Origin: Nitrobium sp046350935 | GTDB lineage: Bacteria; Nitrospirota; Thermodesulfovibrionia; Thermodesulfovibrionales; Dissulfurispiraceae | Assembly (NCBI GenBank): GCA_046350935.1 | Contig: JAXLZK010000015.1 | Span: forward strand, 15,687-79,686 | Direction of reading: 5' to 3' | Length of the DNA: 64,000 bases | Shown here: in pieces, positions 25,671-33,812 of the stretch | Numbering within the stretch: the stretch's first letter is position 1 | Layout of the letters: each line of letters begins with the position of its first letter | Translations under genes and position numbers: made by a program | The notes under the pieces: generated by a model | The model's database searches: none | What the model saw: the letters and a program-made list of their open reading frames with translations, nothing else | Told to the model about the DNA's origin: nothing

Positions 25671-26375
25671 CTATTCCCGGCTCCTCCGGGAACGCTTCGC
25701 CTTGTTCCTTTTATAGTGCCTTATGTGCAGTATCCTGAACCATTTTTCGAGCTTGTCCCGGTACGCCATCGCGATCAGCACGACCACCAGGGCAACCCCC
25801 ACCAGGAGAAAAAACCTCCCGTACTGCTGCTGACGGATAAAGGAGCCCCCCAGCGTCAGCAGAATGGTCCCGAACAGTCTTCCCGTCCCCCCGATGATCA
25901 GGAACTCCGCCGTCGAGAGGTGCCCCAGCCCCAGGATGTAACAAAGGTAATCCTTGGGGAAGCCCGGTATGAGAAAGAGCAGGAAGACGAGAAAGGCCCC
26001 CTTGTGGTGGAGCAGATAATCGAAACGCCCTATGGTGCGGGCGTCCACGAACCTCTCTACGAAGGGCCTGCCGAAGGAGCGGGCCAAGGCGAAAGCGATG
26101 TAGGAGCCGACGGTCAGCCCGATGGTGGAGAGGAAGATTCCGAGGACCGGGCCGTACAGATACCCGCCGAGGAGCCCGGTCACCTCTCCCGGGACGGGAG
26201 CGGCAACCACCTGTGCGATCTGAAGGAGGATAAAGCCGATAAAGCCGAGGGGCCCCATGGAACCGAGGAAAGAGACCAGCCTCTTCTCGCTCAGAAAGAA
26301 ATGGACAAGCCCACTCTTATAGAAAAACAGCGTAATGCCGCCGATGAGGACCAGAGGAACGAGCGCTTTCAGCAA
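25671..26375 (-). CDS. TVP38/TMEM64 (VTT/DedA-like) membrane protein
   Basis: This 234-residue protein has about six hydrophobic segments. The VTT-domain core is visible: AAPVPGEVTGLLGGYLYGPVLGIFLSTIG then ARSFGRPFVERFV and LFLIPGFPKDYLCYILGL. Such proteins are membrane lipid-handling or transport proteins of the SNARE-associated family. A very basic C-terminus (HYKRNKAKRSRRSRE) should lie in the cytoplasm. It is convergent with fabH and follows the slipin gene. The substrate cannot be read from the sequence. Confidence 0.88.
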   Translation of the reverse strand: MLKALVPLVLIGGITLFFYKSGLVHFFLSEKRLVSFLGSMGPLGFIGFILLQIAQVVAAPVPGEVTGLLGGYLYGPVLGIFLSTIGLTVGSYIAFALARSFGRPFVERFVDARTIGRFDYLLHHKGAFLVFLLFLIPGFPKDYLCYILGLGHLSTAEFLIIGGTGRLFGTILLTLGGSFIRQQQYGRFFLLVGVALVVVLIAMAYRDKLEKWFRILHIRHYKRNKAKRSRRSRE

Positions 26376-26453
26376 TACGCCGCTTTTTTTAGTGGTATCT
26401 CTTCTAATCGTACTCTCCCTCTTTGCGGACCTGCACAGCGTTCGCCGTTGTTC

Positions 26454-27251
26454 CTACCGGTTCGGGACGCTCCCCTTTTCAGCGCCGCCGGGAAGGGAGC
26501 CCCTTTCGAGGAAGTGCCGGATGATATCGATAGGCACGGGAAAGACGATGGTCGAGTTCTTTTCCGTAGCGATTTCGGTGAGGGTCTGGAGGAACCTGAG
26601 CTGGAGCGTCGCCGGCTCCGACGCGATGATTTTCGCGGCGTCGGCCAGCTTCTGCGCCGCCTGCAGCTCTCCCTCAGCGTGAATGATCTTCGCCCTTCTT
26701 TCCCTTTCCGCCTCCGCCTGCTTCGCGATCGCCCGCAGCATCTCGCCGGGGAGGTCTACGTTCTTTACTTCCACCGCGGCGACCTTGACGCCCCAGGGTT
26801 CGGTCTGATAGTCGATGACCTTCTGGAGCTCCGTATTGAGCTCTTCCCGCTTGGCGAGCAGGTCGTCAAGCTGGCTCTGGCCGAGAATGCTCCGCAGCGT
26901 TGTCTGCGCTATCTGGGAAGTGGCGTAGTAGAAATCCTCCACCTCGGTGATCGCCTTCACCGGGTCGAGGGGTCTGAAGTAGATGACCGCGTTGACTTTG
27001 ACGGTAATGTTATCCTTTGTAATGATGTCCTGCGGGGGCACGTCCATGGTGACCGTCCTCAGGCTCACCTTCACCATCTTGTCGATGAGGGGCCAGATCA
27101 GGACAAGCCCCGGCCCCTTGACCGGAATTACCCTGCCGAGCCGGAAGACCACTCCCCTCTCGTATTCCTTCAGTATTTTGATGGCGCTCGAAAGAATATA
27201 GATCACGATGAACAGGAGAAACAGGAAACCGATGGAAGACGGGCCTATCAT
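26454..27251 (-). CDS. Slipin (SPFH/band 7 membrane scaffold protein)
   Basis: This 265-residue protein has an N-terminal hydrophobic hairpin (GFLFLLFIVIYILSS) followed by the stomatin-like band 7 domain (KEYERGVVFRLGRVIPVKGPGLVLIWPLID, TVTMDVPPQDIITKDNITVKVNAV). A long helix (AEAERERRAKIIHAEGELQAAQKL) follows. Slipins oligomerise at the inner membrane and are usually paired with an NfeD gene; none is next to it here. It has its own promoter. The neighbouring VTT protein may share a membrane role, which is inference. Confidence 0.92.
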   Translation of the reverse strand: MIGPSSIGFLFLLFIVIYILSSAIKILKEYERGVVFRLGRVIPVKGPGLVLIWPLIDKMVKVSLRTVTMDVPPQDIITKDNITVKVNAVIYFRPLDPVKAITEVEDFYYATSQIAQTTLRSILGQSQLDDLLAKREELNTELQKVIDYQTEPWGVKVAAVEVKNVDLPGEMLRAIAKQAEAERERRAKIIHAEGELQAAQKLADAAKIIASEPATLQLRFLQTLTEIATEKNSTIVFPVPIDIIRHFLERGSLPGGAEKGSVPNR

Positions 27252-27316
27252 GATACCTCCCTTGAGCCGTTCTTAAGGTATGCCGTACGGATGCTCTCCG
27301 GATCCCCTTGCCCCTT

Positions 27317-27345
27317 ATTATACATCAACCGCAGCACCCCGACAA
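27317..27345 (-). promoter_or_regulatory. Predicted sigma70 promoter of the slipin gene
   Basis: On the minus strand, TTGTCG (27345-27340), a 17-base spacer and a perfect TATAAT (27322-27317) lie right after the helicase-nuclease stop codon. The leader would be ~60 bases. Confidence 0.65.
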
Positions 27346-27351
27346 TTCGCA

Positions 27352-30255
27352 TCAGCCGATAATCCGGGCCTCGTGGGTAAGGAAGAGACAGGCCTTCGTC
27401 CTGACCTGGAAGAGGCTCTCCACCGCTTTCCGGTAGAGATCAAGCTGGAAGAAATACCGTGCGGAGAGCTCCGGTATCTCCTGCTCAGCCACGGGGTACG
27501 TCTTATAATCATAAATATGGGCGATCTCCCCCCTGATGATCACCCGGTCGATTCTGCCCTTATACATGAAGCGCCCCTGCTCAAGAAGGAACGGCAGTTC
27601 CGCATAGGAGTGCTCGCGGGGCAGGATTATTTCTTCCAGGAGCCCGGCCCTGTCGAGCCTCTCCAGGTCGGAGAGGAGGACGCTCTTCAGCTTCTCCATT
27701 CTGGAGTCGGACAGGACCTCGCCGCGCAGGATTTCGGACATTTTCCCTTCGAGGGTCTCCAGGACGATGCTCCCCTTGGACAAGCCTTCGAAAACGCGGT
27801 GGAACGCCCTTCCCAGCACCACCCAGTCGTCGCCGTGCTTGATGCGGACCTCGTCCACCTCCTCAGTAACATTCCGCCACGCCCTCCGCGGCGTATACTC
27901 TCCGACAAGGGAGTCAACAAAGACCGCTTCCTTCGGACGGAGCCCCCCGGCGCCGGTCCGGTGTCCGACGATCCCCTCAGGCGCTTCCCCCCCCTGAACA
28001 GGGGCAGCGCCCGCCTCCGGAGCGACCCTCTCCACGCAAAAGGGGAGCCCGCCCTCCCCGCTCCCTCCCCCGGCGTCCAGGGGAAAGGCATCGAAGAGAA
28101 GGGCCAGCTTGCCTTTGGGCTTCTTGTCAATCGCCCCCGACATGCAGAGATAATCCATCGCCCGGGTGACCGCCACATAGAAGAGCCTCTTCTCTTCATC
28201 GTCCGCCTTCTCCCTGCTCCTCCGGAACAGCGGCAGCGTCTTTCTCGCGTCGCTCTCCTCCGCATAGCCGAGGACGATCCCGTCCCCCTCTTCGTCCAGC
28301 ACGATGCTGCCGGTCCTGGCGAGGTTCCCTTCATCGAGGAAGGGGAGGAACACCATGGGGAACTGGAGGCCTTTCGAGGCGTGGGTGGTCATGATCCTTA
28401 CCGCATCCATGCCCTCTGCGTTAACGTTTGCCTTCGGCTCGTCGGCCTTTTCAGAAGCCCTGATCAGTTTTTCCCGTATTTCGAGCCCTGCAAGCCCCTG
28501 CGCCTCGAAATCCTCCACCAGCTTTATGAACTTCTTCACGTTCACGTATCGCTGTTTTTCCGCAAAATAGCGCCATGCGCCCGTCTCGCAGAGGATCTCC
28601 TCCAGGAGCACCGCGTAGGGAGTATCCTTCACCCTCTGCAGCCAGGAGCTGATGACAGCCATCGCCTTTCCGGTGGGACCGGCCTCCTCTCCTGAAGAGT
28701 CCTGCCGGGGAGCGAGAGCTGAATAGAGCAGGCCGACGGGGATATCGTCCACGACACGACTCCCCAGCGTTTCGAGCAGGGTATCGTACCAGAGAGAGAA
28801 GAGGGGGGAGCGCAGCACGGTAAACAGGCTGTGGTCGTCGAGGGGATCGATGAGGAAGAAGAGCAGGTCCCTCAGGATCCCGATCTCGGGGGTGTGATAG
28901 AAGCCGATGCCCTTGACCACAATGAAGGGGATCTCCTCCCTGCGCAGGGCGTCCTCGAAAAGGGGGAGGTGCGTCCTGTTCCTGAGAAGAATCGCCATAT
29001 CCCCGCAGCGGCAGCGCCTCCTCTCCCCGTTGTCGAAGACCTCGTGGACTCCCTGCATGCCTCTGATCTTCCGGGCGATGAGAGAGGCCTCGCGCCTCCT
29101 GTTCTCCTTCGTAGCTCCCGCGCTTTCGCACAGGAGGAGCTCGACCTTCCCCTCCCCTTCGCGTGTCGCCCTGAAAGGCACATACTCCACCTTCGGGGAG
29201 TCGCAGAGCTCCCGCGGCATCACTCTCCCGAAAAGGGCGTTGACGAAATGCACGATGGCGGGAAGGCTGCGGTAGTTCTCCTTGACCTCGATGAAGTGGT
29301 ACTCCTCGCCCAGCCAGTCCGCAAGCTTTTTCCGGGCGTTCCTGAAAATATCGACATCGGCGCCGCGGAATGAATAAATGGCCTGCTTGTCGTCGCCCAC
29401 GAGGAAGAGGGTGGGCTTTTCCCCGGCTTCCCTCTTCGCCCCCATCCCGGAGCGCCACTCCTCGGTAAGCTTGTCGATGATCCTCCACTGGAGGGAGCTG
29501 GTGTCCTGGAACTCATCCACCAGCAGGTGATCGGTATGCTCGTCGAAGGAGAAGAGGATGTTCTGCCATTCGGGATTGGCGGAAACCGCCTCATGGGCCA
29601 TGAGCTCGAGGTCGCTGTAATCGAGAGCATGCTTTTCCCGCTTCCTTTCCCGGTAGGAGTCGAGACATTTCGCATACAGGGCGACTACTTTCGAGAAACG
29701 GGAGACATCCGCGCCTTCGAGTCCCACTCCTCCCTGCCTGAACCCGAACTCCACGGCGGGTCTCTTCTCGTGGATCGCCCGCAACAGGGTGCGCAGGCGG
29801 CTCCATCCCCCGACACCGCTACCCCGCATGACCTCGTGGAAAAGGTCCTGCCCCGAGGCGCTGTCGTCAAGGAGCGCTTCGTAGACCGCCTCCTCCCAGA
29901 GCATATCGGCATTGAAACTGTCCATTACGGAGAGGGAGAGGTCCATCCCGAGCTCGATGCAGAACCGTCTCATGAGCTTCAGGCAGAAGGAGTGGATAGT
30001 CGAAATGCGCATCCGCGGCATCTTTTCGCGGACGCTTTCGAGAAGAGCGGGGTCCTCCCGTTTCAGGATGCTCAGTATCCTCTCTTTCATCTCCGCGGCC
30101 GCCTTCTCCGTGAAGGTGATGGCGAGGATCCTCTCGACCTCGGAGCCTCCCTGCAGGAGGGCTATATACCGCCGCGCGAGCTTTTCGGTCTTCCCCGATC
30201 CCGCTGGAGAGGAGATCATGACGCTCTTCGTTATGTCGAGGTAGGGCTCTGTCAT
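27352..30255 (-). CDS. addA: AddA/RecB-like UvrD-family helicase with C-terminal PD-(D/E)XK nuclease
   Basis: This 967-residue protein has Walker A SSPAGSGKTEKLARRY (~residues 15-30), motif Ia AITFTEKAAAEMKERI, Walker B LLVDEFQDTS, motif III VGDDKQAIYSFRGAD, motif IV ENYRS and motif VI LFYVAVTRAMDYL. The C-terminal nuclease is marked by YKGRIDRVI and IYDYKTY (D ... D-x-K). This is the AddA layout for double-strand-break end processing. AddA is shorter than the usual ~1200 residues. No addB is adjacent (yjbQ lies upstream), so its partner must be elsewhere or it may act alone. Confidence 0.88.
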   Translation of the reverse strand: MTEPYLDITKSVMISSPAGSGKTEKLARRYIALLQGGSEVERILAITFTEKAAAEMKERILSILKREDPALLESVREKMPRMRISTIHSFCLKLMRRFCIELGMDLSLSVMDSFNADMLWEEAVYEALLDDSASGQDLFHEVMRGSGVGGWSRLRTLLRAIHEKRPAVEFGFRQGGVGLEGADVSRFSKVVALYAKCLDSYRERKREKHALDYSDLELMAHEAVSANPEWQNILFSFDEHTDHLLVDEFQDTSSLQWRIIDKLTEEWRSGMGAKREAGEKPTLFLVGDDKQAIYSFRGADVDIFRNARKKLADWLGEEYHFIEVKENYRSLPAIVHFVNALFGRVMPRELCDSPKVEYVPFRATREGEGKVELLLCESAGATKENRRREASLIARKIRGMQGVHEVFDNGERRRCRCGDMAILLRNRTHLPLFEDALRREEIPFIVVKGIGFYHTPEIGILRDLLFFLIDPLDDHSLFTVLRSPLFSLWYDTLLETLGSRVVDDIPVGLLYSALAPRQDSSGEEAGPTGKAMAVISSWLQRVKDTPYAVLLEEILCETGAWRYFAEKQRYVNVKKFIKLVEDFEAQGLAGLEIREKLIRASEKADEPKANVNAEGMDAVRIMTTHASKGLQFPMVFLPFLDEGNLARTGSIVLDEEGDGIVLGYAEESDARKTLPLFRRSREKADDEEKRLFYVAVTRAMDYLCMSGAIDKKPKGKLALLFDAFPLDAGGGSGEGGLPFCVERVAPEAGAAPVQGGEAPEGIVGHRTGAGGLRPKEAVFVDSLVGEYTPRRAWRNVTEEVDEVRIKHGDDWVVLGRAFHRVFEGLSKGSIVLETLEGKMSEILRGEVLSDSRMEKLKSVLLSDLERLDRAGLLEEIILPREHSYAELPFLLEQGRFMYKGRIDRVIIRGEIAHIYDYKTYPVAEQEIPELSARYFFQLDLYRKAVESLFQVRTKACLFLTHEARIIG

Positions 30256-30273
30256 TGCTCCGGAGGAGGGACG

Positions 30274-30690
30274 CTATTCCCCGAGGATCTTCACCAGGAC
30301 CCTTTTCTTTCTCCTCCCGTCGAATTCACCGTAAAAGATCTGCTCCCAGGGGCCGAAGTCGAGCCTCCCTTCCGTAACGGCGACCACGACCTCCCTGCCC
30401 ATGACCTGCCGCTTCAGGTGGGCGTCGGCATTGTCCTCGCCGTTGTTATGGCGGTACCGGCTCACCGGCTCGTGGGGCGCAAGCGTTTCGAGCCATACGT
30501 CGAAGTCGCGATGCAGGCCCGCCTCGTCGTCATTGATGAAAACAGAGGCGGTGATGTGCATGGCGTTCACCAGTACAAGCCCCTCCTCTACTCCGCTCTC
30601 GCGCAGGCAGTCCTCCACCTCGGGAGTAATATTGATAAATCCCCTCCGGGAAGGCAGGGTAAACCATAGTTCCTTGCGGTAGCTTTTCAT
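30274..30690 (-). CDS. yjbQ: YjbQ/UPF0047 family protein
   Basis: This 138-residue protein shows the UPF0047 core: LVLVNAMHITASVFIND, YRHNNGEDNADAHLKRQVMG and LDFGPWEQIFYGEFDGRRKKRV. The conserved His residues probably bind a metal. Family members have weak thiamine-phosphate-synthase activity in vitro, but the physiological role is unsettled. It precedes the AddA-like gene by 18 bases and may share its transcript. A separate, dedicated thiE is present at 55793, so a main role in thiamine synthesis here is unlikely. Confidence 0.93.
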   Translation of the reverse strand: MKSYRKELWFTLPSRRGFINITPEVEDCLRESGVEEGLVLVNAMHITASVFINDDEAGLHRDFDVWLETLAPHEPVSRYRHNNGEDNADAHLKRQVMGREVVVAVTEGRLDFGPWEQIFYGEFDGRRKKRVLVKILGE

Positions 30691-30726
30691 CGCTTCCTCA
30701 CGGCACCGCCCCGGCCCACCGGGAGC

Positions 30727-30954
30727 CTACCGTTTCGCACCCTTCAGCTCTGCCAGCCTCTGCCCGGCTTTTTGCGCATAGTCGCTTTGGGGATAGTTCT
30801 TCACGATCTCCTCGTAGAGCTGCACCGCGTGCTCCCGGTTATTCTGCAGCTCTTCGAATTTTGCCGTATCATACAGCTCCGCCGCCTTGTCCCCCGAGCA
30901 CCCGGAAAGGAGAAGACCGGCCGTGAGGGCAGCTGCCGCAAGTGCGTAGCGCAT
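30727..30954 (-). CDS. Small TPR-like lipoprotein
   Basis: This 75-residue protein has a signal peptide ending in the lipobox LLSG^CSGD and a single TPR-like helix pair (YDTAKFEELQNNREHAVQLYEEIVKNYPQSDYAQKAGQRLAEL). AGGAGG lies seven bases before the ATG. It probably sits at the inner leaflet of the outer membrane. The sequence resembles the repeat of BamD/YbgF-type proteins but is too short to be either, so no specific function is assigned. Confidence 0.75.
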   Translation of the reverse strand: MRYALAAAALTAGLLLSGCSGDKAAELYDTAKFEELQNNREHAVQLYEEIVKNYPQSDYAQKAGQRLAELKGAKR

Positions 30955-30981
30955 CGTTTCCTCCTCGCGTTCTTTGTTCTC

Positions 30982-31010
30982 ATTGTAACAGGTTCACAGG
31001 AAATAGTCAG
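30982..31010 (-). promoter_or_regulatory. Predicted sigma70 promoter of the small lipoprotein gene
   Basis: On the minus strand, CTGACT (31010-31005), a 17-base spacer and TACAAT (30987-30982) would start transcription near 30975, about 20 bases before the ATG. yjbQ and the helicase-nuclease gene may be co-transcribed. Confidence 0.5.
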
Positions 31011-31044
31011 GTATATTCCTCGGCCGGCCGCATCCCGCCCCCGC

Positions 31045-31086
31045 AAAAAGCAGCCCCACAGGAGAGCGCTCTCCTGTGGGGCTGCT
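31045..31086 (-). terminator. Intrinsic terminator downstream of the coiled-coil protein gene
   Basis: A perfect 38-base palindrome (31049-31086; arms AGCAGCCCCACAGGAGAG) is followed on the minus strand by a run of Ts. It ends transcription from the PRC-barrel and coiled-coil genes about 90 bases after the latter's stop. Confidence 0.85.
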
Positions 31087-31173
31087 GAAGGCGCACGCCA
31101 TCGGCCGCCCTTCTTCTTCAGGGGGCAGAGAGGGCGTACACGGATGTTCAGGCCGGAGCGCCTGAAACGTTCC

Positions 31174-31491
31174 TTATTTCCCGGTGATCGCCAGGGTGAA
31201 GGACTGTTTTAGCTCACTCCATATATTCTCTATTTCTTCCCTGACCTTTTCCCAGGGGGTTTCAGAGCCTTCCCTCAAGGAACAGAGCCTCTTCCGCAGC
31301 TCCTCGTAGCCCTGTTCAAGAGCCTTCCTCCGGGCGGTGCGATCATCGTCCTCTTCAGGTCCTTCAGGTCTTTCCGGCACAGCAGGCCTTTCAGGTCCGG
31401 CACCGTCCGCCTTTTCCCTCAGGCGCGCAAGCTCCCTCTCCAGCTCCCTGAGCCTGGCTTCAGCGTCCTCGCGGTACTTCTCTTTCTCCAC
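31174..31491 (-). CDS. Small charged coiled-coil protein of unknown function
   Basis: This 105-residue protein is dominated by Glu, Arg and Leu. It has a heptad coiled coil at residues ~1-28, a Pro/Glu-rich middle (PERPAVPERPEGPEEDDD) and a second helical part that includes WEKVREEIENIWSELKQSF. There is no signal peptide. It lies between the PRC-barrel gene and a strong terminator. I do not recognise a named family. Confidence 0.6.
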   Translation of the reverse strand: MEKEKYREDAEARLRELERELARLREKADGAGPERPAVPERPEGPEEDDDRTARRKALEQGYEELRKRLCSLREGSETPWEKVREEIENIWSELKQSFTLAITGK

Positions 31492-31617
31492 CCTGCTCTC
31501 CTTTCCCGGGTTTTCCGTCTCTGAAAAAAGAGCAGGGCGGGCGCCCGCCCTGACCCTGCTCCTTCTGCGGATACGGTGGATGTCCCGCTCCGTCTCTGCT
31601 CTTCCCCGGGAGGTCCC

Positions 31618-32007
31618 TTATAACTTTTCCTCCCAATAGGGATCCCTTCCGTAATAATTGTAGATGCTCGCCCCCCAGGTCCTGTCAGCCATGTCAGGCC
31701 AGTTTTCCTTGTCGAAGCCGGGTGCGTTTTCAAGGGAGTTCTTGTCCACGTTGAGGATCAGCTCATCATCCACCTCGTTGTACTCAAGGACATCGGGAGG
31801 AATGGCAAAGAACTTGTCCCCAAGCCCCAGAAAACCGCCGAAAGAGAGCACCGCATAGGCGATCCTTCCCGCACTCAGGTCGATCATGACATCCTCAATG
31901 TCGCCCAGGTCTTCCCCTGCACGGTTCTTTACATCCATTCCGATGAACTTGCTGCCGCGCAGCAGCAATCCTGTTCCCGTAGCTTTTATGGAACTCATCG
32001 CAGTCAT
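31618..32007 (-). CDS. PRC-barrel domain protein
   Basis: This 129-residue protein starts at ATG 32007, which has AAGGAGG five bases upstream; a longer in-frame start at 32142 has none. Residues ~15-85 form a PRC-barrel (KFIGMDVKNRAGEDLGDIEDVMIDLSAGRIAYAVLSFGGFLGLGDKFFAIP). The C-terminal part (WPDMADRTWGASIYNYYGRDPYW) is common in stress-linked bacterial PRC-barrel proteins. No signal peptide is seen. The leader contains a 9-bp hairpin just ahead of the ribosome-binding site. Confidence 0.88.
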   Translation of the reverse strand: MTAMSSIKATGTGLLLRGSKFIGMDVKNRAGEDLGDIEDVMIDLSAGRIAYAVLSFGGFLGLGDKFFAIPPDVLEYNEVDDELILNVDKNSLENAPGFDKENWPDMADRTWGASIYNYYGRDPYWEEKL

Positions 32008-32023
32008 CGCACCCTCCTTTTTT

Positions 32024-32046
32024 CCCTCCTCCTGTACGGAGGAGGG
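32024..32046 (-). promoter_or_regulatory. Hairpin in the leader of the PRC-barrel gene
   Basis: On the minus strand CCCTCCTCC, a five-base loop and GGAGGAGGG form a 9-bp stem, followed by AAAAAAGGAGGG with the ribosome-binding site. The CCTCCTCC arm could also pair with the downstream AGGAGG, so it could switch translation. Function is inferred from sequence only. Confidence 0.45.
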
Positions 32047-32165
32047 GCTTGTTGTCGGTGAAAAAACAAGGGCACTGCGGAATGCACGACAGGAGGAAGA
32101 GGAATCAGAGAAGTAGAGAGGCAGGCGGCACGCCGTCAGCAAGAAACATATGCCCTTCTACCTAA

Positions 32166-32194
32166 CTTGTACCACAGAAAGAGAGTACAGTCAA
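32166..32194 (-). promoter_or_regulatory. Predicted sigma70 promoter of the PRC-barrel gene
   Basis: On the minus strand TTGACT (32194-32189), a 17-base spacer and TACAAG (32171-32166) give a leader of ~150 bases that contains the hairpin at 32024-32046. Confidence 0.45.
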
Positions 32195-32254
32195 CATCAC
32201 GGAAACAGCGGGGAAGGGCAATCGCATGAAAAGAATACTCCAAAGGAAAACAAC

Positions 32255-32296
32255 AGGATTGCTTCAGGATACGACCCTTCGCACTGTCCGTCATTG
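32255..32296. repeat. Dispersed intergenic repeat, copy 2
   Basis: This is the partner of 16769-16810 (shared core GCTTCAGG.TACGACCCTTC and GTCATTGC). It lies ~30 bases beyond the stop of the DUF4139 gene. The preceding bases, with CGAT/CGCAT...GAAAA, are also loosely similar between the two copies. Confidence 0.6.
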
Positions 32297-32327
32297 CGCC
32301 CCCTCTCCCAGCCTACGCTCGACGTTT

Positions 32328-33800
32328 TCAGAACCGTATCCGTACCGTATAGGAAAGCACCGTCTCCTTACCCTTCGGCGCTGCGACAAGGAACTCCGCG
32401 TGGGAAGAGGAGGATTTGGTGAAGTCATGGGATGCTTCAAGCATTATCCAGGCCCCGGGGATGGGCTCCACGAATTTTATGGTGACGTCCTCCTCCTTCC
32501 GGTTCCGCACCACAATATGGTAGGCAGCCTCGTAGGTGTCCGAGGCGAGCTTCCTCCACTCCGTCTGCTTTCTCACCACGACGATGTCGAAAGCCTCTCC
32601 GAGCTTCACCCTGATCTTCTCGTCCTTCGGGGTATGTTCGATGGAATCCTCGCCCGCAAACTGCAGGGCGCCCTCCCCGTCCCGTTTGTATACCCTGACG
32701 GTCCCCCTGGGCAGAGGGACTCCGAGCCCGTTTTCTTTCGTGTTCTCTATCTTCATGAATACCCCTACCCGCTGATTGGGCATGTCCCCGGTGTAAGCAC
32801 CGCGAAAATAGGAGTCCTCCGCCACGCTTTCGTACTCTTTCAACGCCCTGACCCCGCCCGCTTCGAGGAACCCGATCTGTTTCGTCTGGTTGTCCTTGAT
32901 AGTGGAAGGCCTCTGCAAGGTGTAGAGGTGGTATTCAGAGAAGGAGCCCTCCCTGAACTGCGGCTCAGCCGGCGCCTTCAGGGCCATCTGCATGTCCGCC
33001 CTCATCTCCCGCGGGGAAGGGACCCTGTTCACTTCCCCCGCCACGAGCTTCAGCTTCGCATCCTTGTAGGCGGCGCCGCTCCCGTTGGTGATCGTTACCC
33101 ATCCCGAGAGATCCGCCCTGTTTTCAGCCTGACCGAGGGTCACGACATAATCGGCGCTCCACGAGATCCCCTGGGTGAGGTAGGCGGCCTCGATGGTATG
33201 CTCTCCCCGGCTCTCGTTCTGCAGGAGCCACATGAGCGTAGGGCGGGGAAGCAGGTTCTCCGGCAGGGAGGGGAAAACCACCCGTCCGGGGTGTCCGAAG
33301 GTAATTTCATCACCGATCCTGAAGACAGGACCTTCCTCGTTGTTCGCAAGCACCGTCGCGGTCACGATCTCTTCCCTTTCCGTGTACGGGTTCTTCGTGT
33401 AGAGCTTCACTTCCTTTCCCACATACTTGTTCAGGAGCTTCTGGGGGCTTATCAGGTCGAACTCGTAGTTCTGCTCAAGGATGGCGACGCCGTTTGCATC
33501 GGTGAGAGACCGCATGGAGACGCTGGCGGGGATGATGCGGGAGGGAACGTCCATGAACCGGAGCTCGTTGAGCCCCTTTTCGAGGACTATTTTCCGCTTG
33601 TCTTTCACCAGTCCGATGTTTGAATTGTATATCGTCACCTCGACGCCCGTCCGGCTCTCGATGCCGGAGGAAACGCCTGAAGAGCTGCCTGCCGGAACTC
33701 CGGCAAAAACGCCGGCAAGGAGGAAAGACCCGCTGCCTGCCGGACAAAGCACTGCTGCCATGAGAAGAAAAGTCAGGAAGAAACGGCACCCTTTACCCAT
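32328..33800 (-). CDS. DUF4139 domain exported protein
   Basis: This 490-residue protein has a signal peptide (FFLTFLLMAAVLCPAGSG). The DUF4139 region covers about residues 180-490 (TQGISWSADYVVTLG, GWVTITNGSGAAYKDAKLKLVAGEV, IPGAWIMLEASHDF). The N-terminal part (VTIYNSNIGLVKDKRKIVLEKGLNELRFMDVPSRI) is typical of this family too. The mostly beta-strand fold suggests a periplasmic or outer-membrane-associated role; none is experimentally established that I can name. It lies 12 bases downstream of ribD and may be co-transcribed. Confidence 0.85.
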   Translation of the reverse strand: MGKGCRFFLTFLLMAAVLCPAGSGSFLLAGVFAGVPAGSSSGVSSGIESRTGVEVTIYNSNIGLVKDKRKIVLEKGLNELRFMDVPSRIIPASVSMRSLTDANGVAILEQNYEFDLISPQKLLNKYVGKEVKLYTKNPYTEREEIVTATVLANNEEGPVFRIGDEITFGHPGRVVFPSLPENLLPRPTLMWLLQNESRGEHTIEAAYLTQGISWSADYVVTLGQAENRADLSGWVTITNGSGAAYKDAKLKLVAGEVNRVPSPREMRADMQMALKAPAEPQFREGSFSEYHLYTLQRPSTIKDNQTKQIGFLEAGGVRALKEYESVAEDSYFRGAYTGDMPNQRVGVFMKIENTKENGLGVPLPRGTVRVYKRDGEGALQFAGEDSIEHTPKDEKIRVKLGEAFDIVVVRKQTEWRKLASDTYEAAYHIVVRNRKEEDVTIKFVEPIPGAWIMLEASHDFTKSSSSHAEFLVAAPKGKETVLSYTVRIRF

Positions 33801-33812
33801 CGGAATCCTCCT

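Noticed and set aside
31049..31086. 38-base perfect palindrome as an operator or CRISPR-like repeat
   Set aside because: It is single-copy and followed by a T-run on the minus strand right after a gene, so it is an intrinsic terminator.
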